From Blastochloris tepida (GTDB taxonomy: Bacteria > Pseudomonadota > Alphaproteobacteria > Rhizobiales > Xanthobacteraceae), in contig NZ_AP018907.1 in assembly GCF_003966715.1 (NCBI RefSeq), forward strand, positions 1,352,001 to 1,416,000: 64,000 nucleotides of DNA, written 5' to 3'. The notes beneath the pieces are model-generated. The model saw only the letters and a program-made list of their open reading frames with translations, did no database searches and was not told where the DNA came from. Position 1 is the first letter of the stretch. The number at the start of each line of letters is the position of its first letter. The position numbers were made by a program, and so were the translations under genes. This document shows, piece after piece, positions 25,039-34,103 of this stretch.

Positions 25039-25829
25039 TGGCGCCGCAGATGATCCCGCCGTTTCTGGAGATTGCCGGCGTGTCGGTGGCGCTCGGCGGC
25101 CGCACGGTGGTCGATGCGGTGAGGCTCGCCTTGCCGCGGCAGGCGCTGGTCGGCATCGTCGGGCCGAACGGCGCCGGCAAGACCTCGCTGCTGCGCGCCA
25201 TCGCCGGCCTCGTGCCGCACGGCGGGCGCATCGCGCTGGAGGGCGCCGAGCTTGCGACGCTGGCGCCGGGCGTGCGCGCCCGGCGCGTCGCCTATCTGCC
25301 GCAGGGCCACCTGATGCACTGGCCGCTTCCGGTGCGCGAGGTGGCGGCGCTCGGCCGCTATCCGCACGGGGTGCGCGATCCCGCCCGGCTCGATGCCGCA
25401 AGCGAGGCCGCCGTGCTGAAGGCGATGCGGCTCACCGACACGCTCGATCTGGCCGACCGGCCGGTGACGGAGCTCTCCGGCGGCGAGCGGGCGCGGGTGG
25501 CGCTGGCGCGGGTGTTCGCGGTCGAGGCGCCGCTGGTGCTGGCCGACGAGCCGACCGCGGCGCTCGATCCCCGCCACCAGATCGAGCTGATGGCGGCGCT
25601 GCGGCGGACGGCGGAGGAGGGCGCCTTGGTGCTCGCCGTCACCCACGATCTCGCGCTGGCCGCGCGGTTCTGCCACCACATCGTGGTGCTCGACCAAGGG
25701 CGGCTCGCCGCCAGCGGCCCGGCGTCGGAGGCGCTGTCGGGCGAGGTGCTGGCGGCGGTGTTCGGGGTGCGGGCGTTCGAGGGCCGGCAGGACGGTCTGC
25801 CGGTGGTGGTGCCATGGTCGGTGCTGTGA
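25038..25829 (+). CDS. btuD: ABC transporter ATPase, probable vitamin B12 import
   Basis: The 263-aa ATPase has complete motifs: Walker A GPNGAGKTS (about 38), Q-loop YLPQGHLMHWP, signature LSGGERARVAL (about 150), Walker B LVLADEPTAALD, and H-loop VTHDLALA. It therefore contrasts with the degenerate ATPases at 5.8-9.8 kb. It is translationally coupled to the permease and followed by the binding-protein gene. Confidence 0.9.
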   Translation: MAPQMIPPFLEIAGVSVALGGRTVVDAVRLALPRQALVGIVGPNGAGKTSLLRAIAGLVPHGGRIALEGAELATLAPGVRARRVAYLPQGHLMHWPLPVREVAALGRYPHGVRDPARLDAASEAAVLKAMRLTDTLDLADRPVTELSGGERARVALARVFAVEAPLVLADEPTAALDPRHQIELMAALRRTAEEGALVLAVTHDLALAARFCHHIVVLDQGRLAASGPASEALSGEVLAAVFGVRAFEGRQDGLPVVVPWSVL

Positions 25830-25840
25830 GCGGCACGGCC

Positions 25841-26917
25841 ATGAATGCAGCCGCGACCGGTCGTCCCTGGCGCGGCGCTGCTCAGAATCGCACGACGGTC
25901 GTCCCCGGCGAGCATCGCGAAGCGATGCGAGGGAAGGGGACCCATGGACCCCGACCTTCGCGGCCGAGAGCCGGAGGGCAGTGGCTGGCGGTGGTGCGTG
26001 CTGTTTTCGTCGGCGTGTTCCCTGGGTCCCCTTCCCGAGCCCCGCTAAAGCGGGGCTCGCCGGGGACGACCACTTGCGGATCACGCAGCTTCTGGATTTT
26101 CGCGTTGGCAGCTCTTCTTTCGAGCGTCTGGATGTGCGCACCCGCCGTCGCCGGGCCGCATCCGCGCGTCGTCTCCATCAATATGTGCACCGACCAACTG
26201 GTGCTGGCGCTGGCCGATCCCGACCAGATCCTCGGCCTCAGCGCCTATGCGCGCGATCCCCTGCTGTCGTTTGCCGCCGCCGAGGCGGCGAACTATCCGT
26301 CGCTGTCGGGCGGGGCGGAGGAGGTGCTGGTGCTGCAGCCCGACCTCGTGCTCGCCGGCCGCTATACCCGGACGGTGACGCGCGGCTTCCTCAAGGCCAA
26401 GGGCATTCCGCTCGCCGAGTTCGACGTCGCCCGGTCGATCGCTGATGCGAGAATGCAGATCCGCCGGGCCGGCGAGCTGCTCGGCCAGCAGGCGCGGGCC
26501 GAGGCGGCGATCGCCGCCATCGACGCGGCGGTGGCGCGGGCCGAGGCAGCGGCACATCGCCGGCTGAGCGTGCTGCCGCTGCAGCGGCGCGGCTGGGTGG
26601 CGGGCGGGCGCACGCTGACCACCGACCTGCTGGAGACGCTGGGGCTGGCCAATGCCGGCGCGGCGTTCGCCGCCACCGGCGGCTTCGTGCCGCTGGAGCG
26701 GATCGTTGTCCAGCGGCCGGATGCCCTGCTGCTGACCCGCGAGGCGGTCGAGGCCGAGGACCAGGGCTCGGCGCTGCTCGCCCACCCGGCGCTGGCGGCT
26801 CTCTATCCGCCGGAGCGTCGGATCTATCTGCCCGAGCGGCTGACGGTGTGCGGCGGGCCGATGCTGGCCGAGGCGATCGACCGGCTTGCGGCGGAAGCCG
26901 AGCGGTTGGGGCGGTGA
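25841..26917 (+). CDS. btuF: Periplasmic binding protein, probable B12-binding BtuF, with uncertain repeat-coded N-terminus
   Basis: The C-terminal 270 residues are a TroA/BtuF-type cluster A-2 binding protein (RVVSINMCTDQLVLALADPD, EVLVLQPDLVLAG, CGGPMLAEAIDRLA). A signal-like hydrophobic run (SFWIFALAALLSSVWMCAPAVAG) precedes it, but about 75 residues upstream of that are encoded by a dispersed mini-repeat (25897-26070). No ATG falls between the repeat and the signal, so translation either starts at 25841 (or 25814, overlapping the ATPase) and reads through, or at a non-ATG codon such as the TTG inside the signal. It would deliver B12 to the BtuCD complex. Confidence 0.75.
   Translation: MNAAATGRPWRGAAQNRTTVVPGEHREAMRGKGTHGPRPSRPRAGGQWLAVVRAVFVGVFPGSPSRAPLKRGSPGTTTCGSRSFWIFALAALLSSVWMCAPAVAGPHPRVVSINMCTDQLVLALADPDQILGLSAYARDPLLSFAAAEAANYPSLSGGAEEVLVLQPDLVLAGRYTRTVTRGFLKAKGIPLAEFDVARSIADARMQIRRAGELLGQQARAEAAIAAIDAAVARAEAAAHRRLSVLPLQRRGWVAGGRTLTTDLLETLGLANAGAAFAATGGFVPLERIVVQRPDALLLTREAVEAEDQGSALLAHPALAALYPPERRIYLPERLTVCGGPMLAEAIDRLAAEAERLGR
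25897..26070. repeat. GTCCCCGG-type mini-repeat, inverted pair
   Basis: Left arm GTCGTCCCCGGCGAGC...GGGAAGGGGACCCA (25898-25945) and right arm TGGGTCCCCTTCCCGAGC...GCTCGCCGGGGACGAC (26023-26070) are inverted. The same phrases recur at 44244-44400. It lies within the 5' part of the btuF frame. Confidence 0.7.
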
Positions 26918-26920
26918 GAT

Positions 26921-28300
26921 TCACGCCGCCTTGGGCGTGAAGAACACGAAGGCATGCAGGCCGAGCCTTCGGCGGACGGTGCGGTAGAGCAGGGCTGCCT
27001 CGACCGTCATGCCGAAGCACACCGCCATGGCCGCGCCGTACATGTGCCAAGTGGGGATCAGCACGAGGCAGGCGGTGAGATTGGCGGCGAAGGCCGCGGC
27101 ATAGATCAGCGTGCAGCGCTGCTGCTCGCCGGCCATGTTGAGCAGGCGCTCGGCCGGCCCCACCGAGGCGCGGATGATCAGTCCCGCCGCCAGGATGAAC
27201 AGCAGCGGATAGCCTTCCTCGAAGCCGGGGCCGAACAGCCGCAGCATCGGCCAGCCGAGCGGCAGCAGCACGGCGATGGCGCCGACCGACAGCCAGAACG
27301 TGCCGCGCACCGACTGGGCGAGGAGCCGCCGCTGCTCGTCGATGGCGCCGGAGACGTGGTGCTCGGCGAAGCGGTGGGCGACCGCCGCCAGCACCGCGAA
27401 GCTGACGAAGGCCACCGGCGCCAGCGTCTTCACCGCCGCGAAATAGGTCGCGACCTCGGCCGAGGGCCGCAGCAGCTGCAGCACGATGACGTCGGTGTAG
27501 ATGAACAGCGAATAGAAGCCGAACACCAGCAGGATCGGCGCCGACACCTTCGCCCAGTGGCGCGGGTCGTAGGCGCGCGGGCCCGGCGCGACCACCCGCG
27601 CCAGCCGGTGGCGCAGCACGACAAGCTGCACGGTGGTGGTAAGCCAGGTGGCGATGAGCGCGGCGCCCATGCCTGAGGCGGCATCGGGCGCGAAGCCGGC
27701 GAGCGGCGCCGCCAGCGCCACCAGCACGATCAGCAGCGGCCGCAGTATGTAGGGCGGTACCAGCGCCAGATTGACCCAGTTGTAGGTGCGGGCGATGCCG
27801 TCGACCAGATTGTTCAGCGCGTAGAACGGCAGGGTGGCGAAGGCGAGGTAGAACGGGATGATCTCGGCGCGGTCGATCCACGGCGCGAACGCCTGCACGC
27901 CCGCCACCCCGAGCGCGGCCACCGCGGTCGAGGCCAGGAACACGAACCACGGCGCGGCGCGCAGCAGGCCGCGCAGCCGGTCGTGGGCCTGGGCCTGGGT
28001 GTATTCGGGAATGAAGCGCTGCACCGAGTAGGCGAGGCCGAAATGGGCGAGGTCGCCGATCACCAGCGTCCAGGTCCAGACATAGACATAGATGCCGAAC
28101 TCGGAGCGGCCCATCCAGCGCGCCAGCACGATCTGCATGGCGTAGGCCAAGACCGCCGAGGCGACGCGGATCAGGAAGGCGGTCGCGGCCGCCCGGCCGG
28201 CGCCGGCCGTCGTCACCCGCTCGAGCAGGCCGGTGGCCCGTGCCCGCCAGCCGCCGCCCGCGTCGCGTGGCCGGCTCCCGTCCTCGTCAACCGCCGCCAT
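26921..28300 (-). CDS. Polysaccharide flippase / MOP-family exporter
   Basis: The 459-aa protein has about 12-14 membrane segments and the Wzx-like start TAFLIRVASAVLAYAMQIVLARWMGRSEFGIYVYVWTW, placing it in the MOP (multidrug/oligosaccharidyl-lipid/polysaccharide) superfamily. The expected role is translocation of lipid-linked oligosaccharide across the inner membrane. It is convergent with btuF (4-bp gap) and in tandem with cobC, but no glycosyltransferase adjoins it, so its substrate is unknown. A second flippase lies at 51803-53158. Confidence 0.82.
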   Translation of the reverse strand: MAAVDEDGSRPRDAGGGWRARATGLLERVTTAGAGRAAATAFLIRVASAVLAYAMQIVLARWMGRSEFGIYVYVWTWTLVIGDLAHFGLAYSVQRFIPEYTQAQAHDRLRGLLRAAPWFVFLASTAVAALGVAGVQAFAPWIDRAEIIPFYLAFATLPFYALNNLVDGIARTYNWVNLALVPPYILRPLLIVLVALAAPLAGFAPDAASGMGAALIATWLTTTVQLVVLRHRLARVVAPGPRAYDPRHWAKVSAPILLVFGFYSLFIYTDVIVLQLLRPSAEVATYFAAVKTLAPVAFVSFAVLAAVAHRFAEHHVSGAIDEQRRLLAQSVRGTFWLSVGAIAVLLPLGWPMLRLFGPGFEEGYPLLFILAAGLIIRASVGPAERLLNMAGEQQRCTLIYAAAFAANLTACLVLIPTWHMYGAAMAVCFGMTVEAALLYRTVRRRLGLHAFVFFTPKAA

Positions 28301-28367
28301 GGATGGTCCTTAAGTCGAGGATCCTTGGATCCCGTTCGCCTAGCTTCATACGCATGCAAGGTTAGCG

Positions 28368-29408
28368 TCAGGTGCCGCCCGGCGACGAATCGAGCGCGGC
28401 GCAGGCGTCCGCGAGCCGCTGCCAGGCCGCCTCATTGCCCGGCAGGCCAAAGCGGATGCGGTGGGGTGCGCCCTCGAAGCCGCGCACCAGCAGGCCGCGG
28501 CGGGCGAAATGACCGGCGAGGTCGGCCGCGCCCGCGGCGGGCCGCTCGGCCAGCCGGAACAGATCGGTGCCGCCGATCACGGTGAAGCCGACGCCGGCGA
28601 GCAGGGCGTCGAGCCGCGCGCGCTCCGCCGCCAGCCGCTGGCGGGTGGCGGCGATCCAGGCGGTGTCGTCGAGTGCTGCGGCGCCGACCGCGCAGGCCGG
28701 CCCGGACACCGGCCAGTCGCCGAGCGTTTCGGCAAATCCTTCGGTCAGCGCGTCGCCGGCCGCGACGAAGCCAAGGCGCAGCCCGGCGAGGCCGAAGAAC
28801 TTGCCGAGCGAGCGCAGCACCACAACGCGCGGCGGCAGCGCCGGCAGGGTGAGCAGCGACACGGCGGGATCGGTGTCGGCGAACGCCTCATCGACGATCA
28901 GCCAGCGGCCGGCCGCGCTCCAGGCGGCGGCCCTGTCGAGCAGGTCGGCGGCCGTCCGCCGGCTTCCGTCCGGATTGTTGGGGTTGACCACGACGAGCGC
29001 GTCGAGATCGGTAGCCGGAGGCGGAAGCTCGGCGAGCGGCGCGACCGTGCAGCCCGCGGCCTGCCACGCCGCCGCGTGCGAGCCATAGGTGGGGCCGACG
29101 ATGCCGACGCGCTGAGCGCCAAGAAAGCGCGGCAGCAGGCGGATGGCGACCTCGCTGCCCGGCACCGGCAGGAGGCGCGCCCCGGCCGGCCGGCCGTAGC
29201 GGGCGGCGGCGGATTCGATCAGCCGGTCGAGGTCGCGCGCCAGCGGCAGGCGGTGCCACAGGACGGGATCGACCGGTGGCACCGGATAGGGGTGCGGATT
29301 GATGCCGGTGGAGAGATCCACCCAGGGCTGCGGCGCAGCCGGATACAGCTTAGCAGCGGCATCGATCCGGCCGCCATGAGCGCGTAGGCTCGCCGTCGAC
29401 TCGTTCAA
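28368..29408 (-). CDS. cobC: Threonine-phosphate decarboxylase / CobC-type aminotransferase
   Basis: The 346-aa PLP enzyme (aminotransferase class I/II) makes the (R)-1-amino-2-propanol phosphate linker of cobalamin. Motifs: HGGRIDAAAKLYP and LSTGINPHPYP at the N-terminus (CobC signature), VVNPNNPDG (about 170), DEAFAD (about 200) and the PLP-Lys region LRSLGKFFGLAGLRLGF (about 225). The TTG at 29408 gives the normal length and has GGGAGAG upstream; a longer frame would overlap cobD. It is divergent from cobD with a 17-bp gap. Confidence 0.87.
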   Translation of the reverse strand: MNESTASLRAHGGRIDAAAKLYPAAPQPWVDLSTGINPHPYPVPPVDPVLWHRLPLARDLDRLIESAAARYGRPAGARLLPVPGSEVAIRLLPRFLGAQRVGIVGPTYGSHAAAWQAAGCTVAPLAELPPPATDLDALVVVNPNNPDGSRRTAADLLDRAAAWSAAGRWLIVDEAFADTDPAVSLLTLPALPPRVVVLRSLGKFFGLAGLRLGFVAAGDALTEGFAETLGDWPVSGPACAVGAAALDDTAWIAATRQRLAAERARLDALLAGVGFTVIGGTDLFRLAERPAAGAADLAGHFARRGLLVRGFEGAPHRIRFGLPGNEAAWQRLADACAALDSSPGGT

Positions 29409-29425
29409 CCAACTCTCCCAAACCG

Positions 29426-30436
29426 ATGCCCGATCCGACCGACCGATTGCTGATCCTGACGCTGGCGCTGGCGATCGAGGCGGCCATCGCCTATCCCGGC
29501 GCCCTGTTCCGCGCAATCGGCCATCCGGTTTCCTGGATCGGCGCGCTGATCGCCATCTTCGACCGGAGTCTGAACTGGAGCGATTTCTCGTTTCCGGTCC
29601 GGCGGTTGGCCGGGATTGTCACGATTTTGAGTCTGGTTGCGGTTTCGCTCGCAGCCGGTATGGCGATCGAGGGTCTGGCAGCATGGGGCGGGCCCGCCGG
29701 CTTCGCCGTGATGCTGATCGCGGTCGCGACCCTCATCGCCACCGGCAGTCTCGACCGGCACGTCGCCGCGGTGCCCCGCGCGCTCGCAGCCGAGGGGCTG
29801 GCGGGCGGCCGGCGGGCGGTGTCGATGATCGTCGGGCGCGATCCCGAGACGCTGGACGAGCCGGCGGTGTGCCGGGCCGCCATCGAGAGCCTGGCCGAGA
29901 ACGCCTCCGATGGCGTCACCGCCCCGGCGGTGTGGTTCCTCGTCGCCGGCCTGCCGGGGATGATCGCCTACAAGGCGATCAACACCGCCGACTCGATGAT
30001 CGGCCACCGGACCGAGCGCCATCGTGCCTTCGGCTGGGCGGCGGCGCGGCTCGACGATCTGGTCAATCTGCCGGCCTCGCGGCTGACCGCGCTGCTGTTC
30101 ATCGCCGCCGCCGCCGTGGTGCCGGGGGCGTCGGCGGCGGGGGCGCTCGCGGCGGTGCGGCGCGATTCCGGCCGGCACCGCTCGCCCAATGCCGGCTGGC
30201 CGGAGGCGGCGATGGCCGGCGCGCTGGGGCTGCGGCTCGCCGGGCCGCGCTCCTATGGCGGCGTGGTGGTCGAGGACGCCTGGATGGGCGACGGCCGCGC
30301 CGCGGCGAGCGCCGACGACGTGCGGCGGGCGCTGCGCCTCTACCGGGTGGCCTATGCCGGCGCCGGGGTGCTGGTGGCGGCGCTGGCGCTCGGGCTCGGC
30401 ATTCTGGGCGGAGGGGTGTTGGGGGGAAGGATGTGA
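29426..30436 (+). CDS. cobD: Adenosylcobinamide-phosphate synthase (CobD/CbiB)
   Basis: The 336-aa membrane protein attaches the aminopropanol arm to adenosylcobyric acid. CobD/CbiB motifs are IEAAIAYPGALFRAIGHPVSWIG, VCRAAIESLAENASDGVTAPAVWFLVAGLPG, YKAINTADSMIGHRTERHRAFGWAAARLDDLVN, and SPNAGWPEAAMAGALGLRL. Several membrane segments are visible. Its TGA overlaps the hemG ATG by one base. The product of cobC supplies its linker substrate. Confidence 0.93.
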   Translation: MPDPTDRLLILTLALAIEAAIAYPGALFRAIGHPVSWIGALIAIFDRSLNWSDFSFPVRRLAGIVTILSLVAVSLAAGMAIEGLAAWGGPAGFAVMLIAVATLIATGSLDRHVAAVPRALAAEGLAGGRRAVSMIVGRDPETLDEPAVCRAAIESLAENASDGVTAPAVWFLVAGLPGMIAYKAINTADSMIGHRTERHRAFGWAAARLDDLVNLPASRLTALLFIAAAAVVPGASAAGALAAVRRDSGRHRSPNAGWPEAAMAGALGLRLAGPRSYGGVVVEDAWMGDGRAAASADDVRRALRLYRVAYAGAGVLVAALALGLGILGGGVLGGRM

Positions 30437-30993
30437 TGACGGACGCGACCGAACCGCCGATCCGGGTGTTCGCGGCGAGCCGCGACGGGCAGGCCGTGCG
30501 CATCGCGATGCACGTCGCCCAGCGCTTGCGCGCGGACGGGCGCGCCGTCGAATGCCGGCGCCTCGCCCCGCCGATGCCGACGCCCGGCGAGGTCGCGCCG
30601 GCGGCTCTGGTGGTGCTGGTCGCCGCGGTTCGCTACGGCCGCCACCTGGAGGAGGCCTCGACCTTCCTCGACACCTACCGCGCCCTGCCGTCGCCGCCGC
30701 CGCTGGCGCTGGCCAGCGTCTGCCTCACCGCGCGCAAGCCCAACCGCCGCACGGCGCAGGACAATCCCTACCTGCGCAAGCTGATCGCCCGCCACCGGCT
30801 GGCCCCCGCCGTGGCGCGGGCCTTTCCGGGCGTGCTCGACTATCCGCGCTACGGCTGGCTCGACCGCCACTTGATCCGATTCATCATGTGGATGACCGAC
30901 GGCCCGACCGACGGCACCAGCCGGATCGAATACACCGATTGGGACGAGATCGAGGCCTTCGCCGGCGAGCTCGGCCTCATCGCGCGAGGCTGA
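30436..30993 (+). CDS. hemG: HemG-type protoporphyrinogen IX dehydrogenase (flavodoxin-like)
   Basis: The 185-aa protein matches HemG, the FMN flavodoxin-fold enzyme that oxidises protoporphyrinogen IX to protoporphyrin IX using menaquinone. The C-terminal family block is clear: [61 protein letters not shown]. The N-terminal flavodoxin phosphate loop is weak ([14 protein letters not shown]). GGGGGGAAGG precedes the ATG, which is coupled to cobD by one base. Its 3' end overlaps convergent cobQ by 17 bp. Confidence 0.82.
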   Translation: MTDATEPPIRVFAASRDGQAVRIAMHVAQRLRADGRAVECRRLAPPMPTPGEVAPAALVVLVAAVRYGRHLEEASTFLDTYRALPSPPPLALASVCLTARKPNRRTAQDNPYLRKLIARHRLAPAVARAFPGVLDYPRYGWLDRHLIRFIMWMTDGPTDGTSRIEYTDWDEIEAFAGELGLIARG

Positions 30994-32506
30994 ACAGGGC
31001 GTCGACGTCGAGGTGGGCGGCGAGATGGTCGGCCAAAGCGTCGAGCGTCTCATCGATGCACGCCTCATAGTCGAGCGGGCTTGATCCGGCGCCGAGGCGG
31101 GCGAGCCACGCCGCGCGCTGGCGGTCGTCGGTGAACAGGCCATGGACATAGCAGCCGGCGATGCGGCCGTCCTGCGACACCGCGCCGTCGAGGCGGCCAT
31201 CGGCGAGGCGCACCAGCGGCCGTTCGGTCGCCGGGCCGCCGGTGCGGCCGACATGCATCTCATAGCCGTGGAACGGCACGCCGTCCGCGACCGTCTCGCC
31301 CTGCACCGCCTCCAGCGCCTTGTCGGGATGCAGCACGGTCTCGACGTCGAGCAGGCCGAGGCCGGGGGCGGTGCCGGGCGTGCCCTCCAGCCCGTCCGGG
31401 TCGGCGACCGTGCGGCCCAGCATCTGGTAGCCGCCGCACACCCCCAGGATGCGCCCGCCGCGGCGGGCATGGGCGATCAGGTCGGCGTCCCAGCCCGAGG
31501 CGCGCAGCACCGCGAGGTCGGCGATCACCGCCTTGGAGCCGGGCAGAATCACCAGATCGGCGTCGGCCGGCAGCGGCGCGCCGTCGCGCAGCAGCACCAG
31601 CTCGACCGCCGGCTCGAGCTTGAGCGGGTCGAGGTCGTCGAAATTGGAGATGTGCGGCAGGAGCGGCACCGCCACCTTGATGCGGTTGGACGACGTGACC
31701 TCGGCCGGCGGCTCGATGGAGGCGAGGGGGCCGGCGGTGATCCAGGCGGCGCGGGTGCGGCCCGGCTCGGCCGAACCCAAAAGCGCCAGCGCATCCTCGG
31801 CCGGCAGCCGGTAGGCCTGCTCGAAGAACGGCACCAGCCCGAGCGACGACCAGCCGGTGCGGGCGGCGATGAACGCCATGCCGTCGGCGAACAGCAGCGG
31901 GTCGCCGCGCATCTTGTTGACGATGAAGCCCTTGATGCAGCGGCCGTCCTCCGGCCCCAGCACGGTGCGGGTGCCGACGAGGCTGGCGATGACGCCGCCG
32001 CGGTCGATGTCGCCGACCAGCACCACCGGCACGCCGACGGCGCGGGCGAAGCCCATATTGGCGATGTCGTCGGCGCGCAGATTGACCTCGGCGGCCGCAC
32101 CCGCGCCCTCGACCAGCACGAGGTCGCTGTCCTCCCGCAGCTTGGCGAAGCTGTCGAGCACATAGGGCAGCAGCGTCTTCTTGGCGGCCTGATAGTCGCG
32201 GGCCTTGGTCTCGCCCCACACCTTGCCCTGGACGACGATCTGGGCGCCGGTCTCGCCCTGCGGCTTGAGCAGGACCGGGTTCATATGCACCGAGGAGGCG
32301 GCGCGGGCGGCGCGGGCCTGCAGCGCCTGGGAGCGGCCGATCTCGCCGCCGTCCTCGGTCACCGCGGCATTGTTGGACATGTTCTGCGGCTTGAACGGCC
32401 GCACCCGGAGGCCGCGGCGCGAGAACAGGCGGGCAAGTCCGGCGACCAGCAGGGACTTGCCGACATCGGAGCCGGTTCCCTGCAGCATGAGCACACGGGC
32501 GGACAT
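30977..32506 (-). CDS. cobQ: Cobyric acid synthase
   Basis: The 509-aa enzyme amidates the b, d, e and g side chains of adenosylcobyrinic acid a,c-diamide using ATP and glutamine. It has the N-terminal dethiobiotin synthetase-like domain ([33 protein letters not shown]) and the C-terminal glutamine amidotransferase domain with nucleophile Cys in [14 protein letters not shown] (about 340) and a His in CYVHGLF (about 462). GAGG precedes the ATG at 32506. It is divergent from cobH. Confidence 0.95.
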   Translation of the reverse strand: MSARVLMLQGTGSDVGKSLLVAGLARLFSRRGLRVRPFKPQNMSNNAAVTEDGGEIGRSQALQARAARAASSVHMNPVLLKPQGETGAQIVVQGKVWGETKARDYQAAKKTLLPYVLDSFAKLREDSDLVLVEGAGAAAEVNLRADDIANMGFARAVGVPVVLVGDIDRGGVIASLVGTRTVLGPEDGRCIKGFIVNKMRGDPLLFADGMAFIAARTGWSSLGLVPFFEQAYRLPAEDALALLGSAEPGRTRAAWITAGPLASIEPPAEVTSSNRIKVAVPLLPHISNFDDLDPLKLEPAVELVLLRDGAPLPADADLVILPGSKAVIADLAVLRASGWDADLIAHARRGGRILGVCGGYQMLGRTVADPDGLEGTPGTAPGLGLLDVETVLHPDKALEAVQGETVADGVPFHGYEMHVGRTGGPATERPLVRLADGRLDGAVSQDGRIAGCYVHGLFTDDRQRAAWLARLGAGSSPLDYEACIDETLDALADHLAAHLDVDALFSLAR

Positions 32507-32702
32507 GAAACCTCGATCCTTTCGCAACCAGCCGGCGCGGGGCGCGGCGTCATCGCACCACAACGTCACGGCAGATTGACAGAGTCAGCGTTCCAGTTAC
32601 CAGATTTGCCGGCCGATGGGGCATGTTCCGTTGCGATTGCTGCACGCGGCCCGGGGCAGAACCCGGTTGACGCGGGCGCCGCCGTCCTGTCGAAAGGCTC
32701 CG

Positions 32703-33332
32703 ATGACATACGACTATGAGAAGGACGGAGCGGCGATCTACGTCCGCTCGTTTTCCATCATCCGCGCCGAGGCGCGGCTCGGCCGCTTCGATGCCGACGA
32801 GGAACGGGTGGCGGTGCGCGTCATCCATGCCTGCGGCATGGTGGAGGTCGCCGACGACATCGTGTTCGCGCGCGGCTTCGCCGCCAGCGCCAGGGCGGCG
32901 CTGCAGGCTGGGGCGCCGATTCTGTGCGACGCGCGCATGGTGGCCGAAGGCATCACCCGCTCGCGGCTGCCGGCCCGCAACCCGGTGATCTGCACGCTCG
33001 GCGATCCGCGGGTGCCGGGGCTCGCCGAGGAGCTCGGCACCACCCGCAGCGCCGCGGCGCTGGAGCTGTGGCGGCCGAATCTCGGCGGTGCGGTGGTGGC
33101 GATCGGCAATGCGCCGACCGCGCTGTTCCGCTTGCTGGAGATGCTGGACGAGCCCGGAATCGACCCGCCGGCGGCGGTGATCGGCATGCCGGTGGGCTTC
33201 GTCGGCGCCGCCGAATCGAAGGAGGCGCTGCTGGACCAGGGCCGGGTGCCGGCGGTGGTGGTGCGCGGCCGGCGCGGCGGCAGCGCGATGACGGCCGCCG
33301 CCGTCAACGCCGTGGCCTGCGACAGGGAATAG
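32703..33332 (+). CDS. cobH: Precorrin-8X methylmutase
   Basis: The 209-aa enzyme moves the C-11 methyl to C-12, turning precorrin-8X into hydrogenobyrinic acid. Family motifs are present: [28 protein letters not shown] with the catalytic His, [22 protein letters not shown] and [21 protein letters not shown] [20 protein letters not shown] at 32703 removes an upstream in-frame extension with no family match. It heads cobH-cobI-cobJ. I looked for a cobalamin riboswitch in the 196-bp gap to cobQ and saw none. Confidence 0.93.
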   Translation: MTYDYEKDGAAIYVRSFSIIRAEARLGRFDADEERVAVRVIHACGMVEVADDIVFARGFAASARAALQAGAPILCDARMVAEGITRSRLPARNPVICTLGDPRVPGLAEELGTTRSAAALELWRPNLGGAVVAIGNAPTALFRLLEMLDEPGIDPPAAVIGMPVGFVGAAESKEALLDQGRVPAVVVRGRRGGSAMTAAAVNAVACDRE

Positions 33333-33377
33333 GCGCGCCGGCGCGGTCGATATCGCGCGGCGAGGAAAGGCAAGACA

Positions 33378-34103
33378 ATGACCGGAACCATCCATGGCGT
33401 CGGGCTCGGCCCGGGCGATCCCGAGCTGATGAGCGTCAAGGCGGCGCGGCTGGTGCGCGAGGCGAAGGTGATCGCCTATTTCCGCAAGCCCGGCCGCCCC
33501 GGCGTCGCCCGCACCATCGTCGAGGGCCTGCTGGCGCCGGGCTGCACCGAGATCGCCCTGGAATACCCGGTCACCACCGAGATCCCGGCCGACGATCCGG
33601 CCTACAATGACGCACTGCGGCCGTTCTACGAGAAGGCGGCCGACGACCTCCTGGCGCAGGCCAAGTCGGGGCACGACGTGGTGGTGCTGTGCGAGGGCGA
33701 TCCGTTCCTCTACGGCTCCTTCATGCACCTCTACAGCCGCCTGCGCGAGCGCGTGAGGGTCGAGGTGGTGCCCGGCATTCCCGGCATGTCCGGCTGCTGG
33801 ACCGCGGCCGGCGAGCCGATGACCTATGGCGACGACGTGCTGGTCGTCCTGCCGGCGACGCTGGAGGAGGGCACGCTGATCTCCCAGATCGAGATCGCCG
33901 ATGCGCTGGTGGTGATGAAGCTCGGCCGCAACCTCGGCAAGGTGCGCCGGGCGCTGGAGATTGCCGGCTTCCTGGAGCGCGCGCTCTATGTCGAATACGG
34001 CACCATGGCCGCGCAGACGGTGATGCCGCTTTCGGACAAGGATGACGACGAGGCGCCCTATTTCTCGATGGTGCTGGTGCCGGGGCAGGGGCGCCGGCCG
34101 TGA
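33378..34103 (+). CDS. cobI: Precorrin-2 C20-methyltransferase
   Basis: The 241-aa SAM-dependent methyltransferase adds the C-20 methyl of the corrin ring. The tetrapyrrole methylase fold is marked by GVGLGPGDPELMSVKAARLV (N-terminal SAM loop), VVLCEGDPFLYGSFMHLYSRL, and VVPGIPGMSGCWTAAG. GAGGAAAGG precedes the ATG at 33378. Its TGA overlaps the GTG of cobJ by 4 bases. Confidence 0.94.
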   Translation: MTGTIHGVGLGPGDPELMSVKAARLVREAKVIAYFRKPGRPGVARTIVEGLLAPGCTEIALEYPVTTEIPADDPAYNDALRPFYEKAADDLLAQAKSGHDVVVLCEGDPFLYGSFMHLYSRLRERVRVEVVPGIPGMSGCWTAAGEPMTYGDDVLVVLPATLEEGTLISQIEIADALVVMKLGRNLGKVRRALEIAGFLERALYVEYGTMAAQTVMPLSDKDDDEAPYFSMVLVPGQGRRP

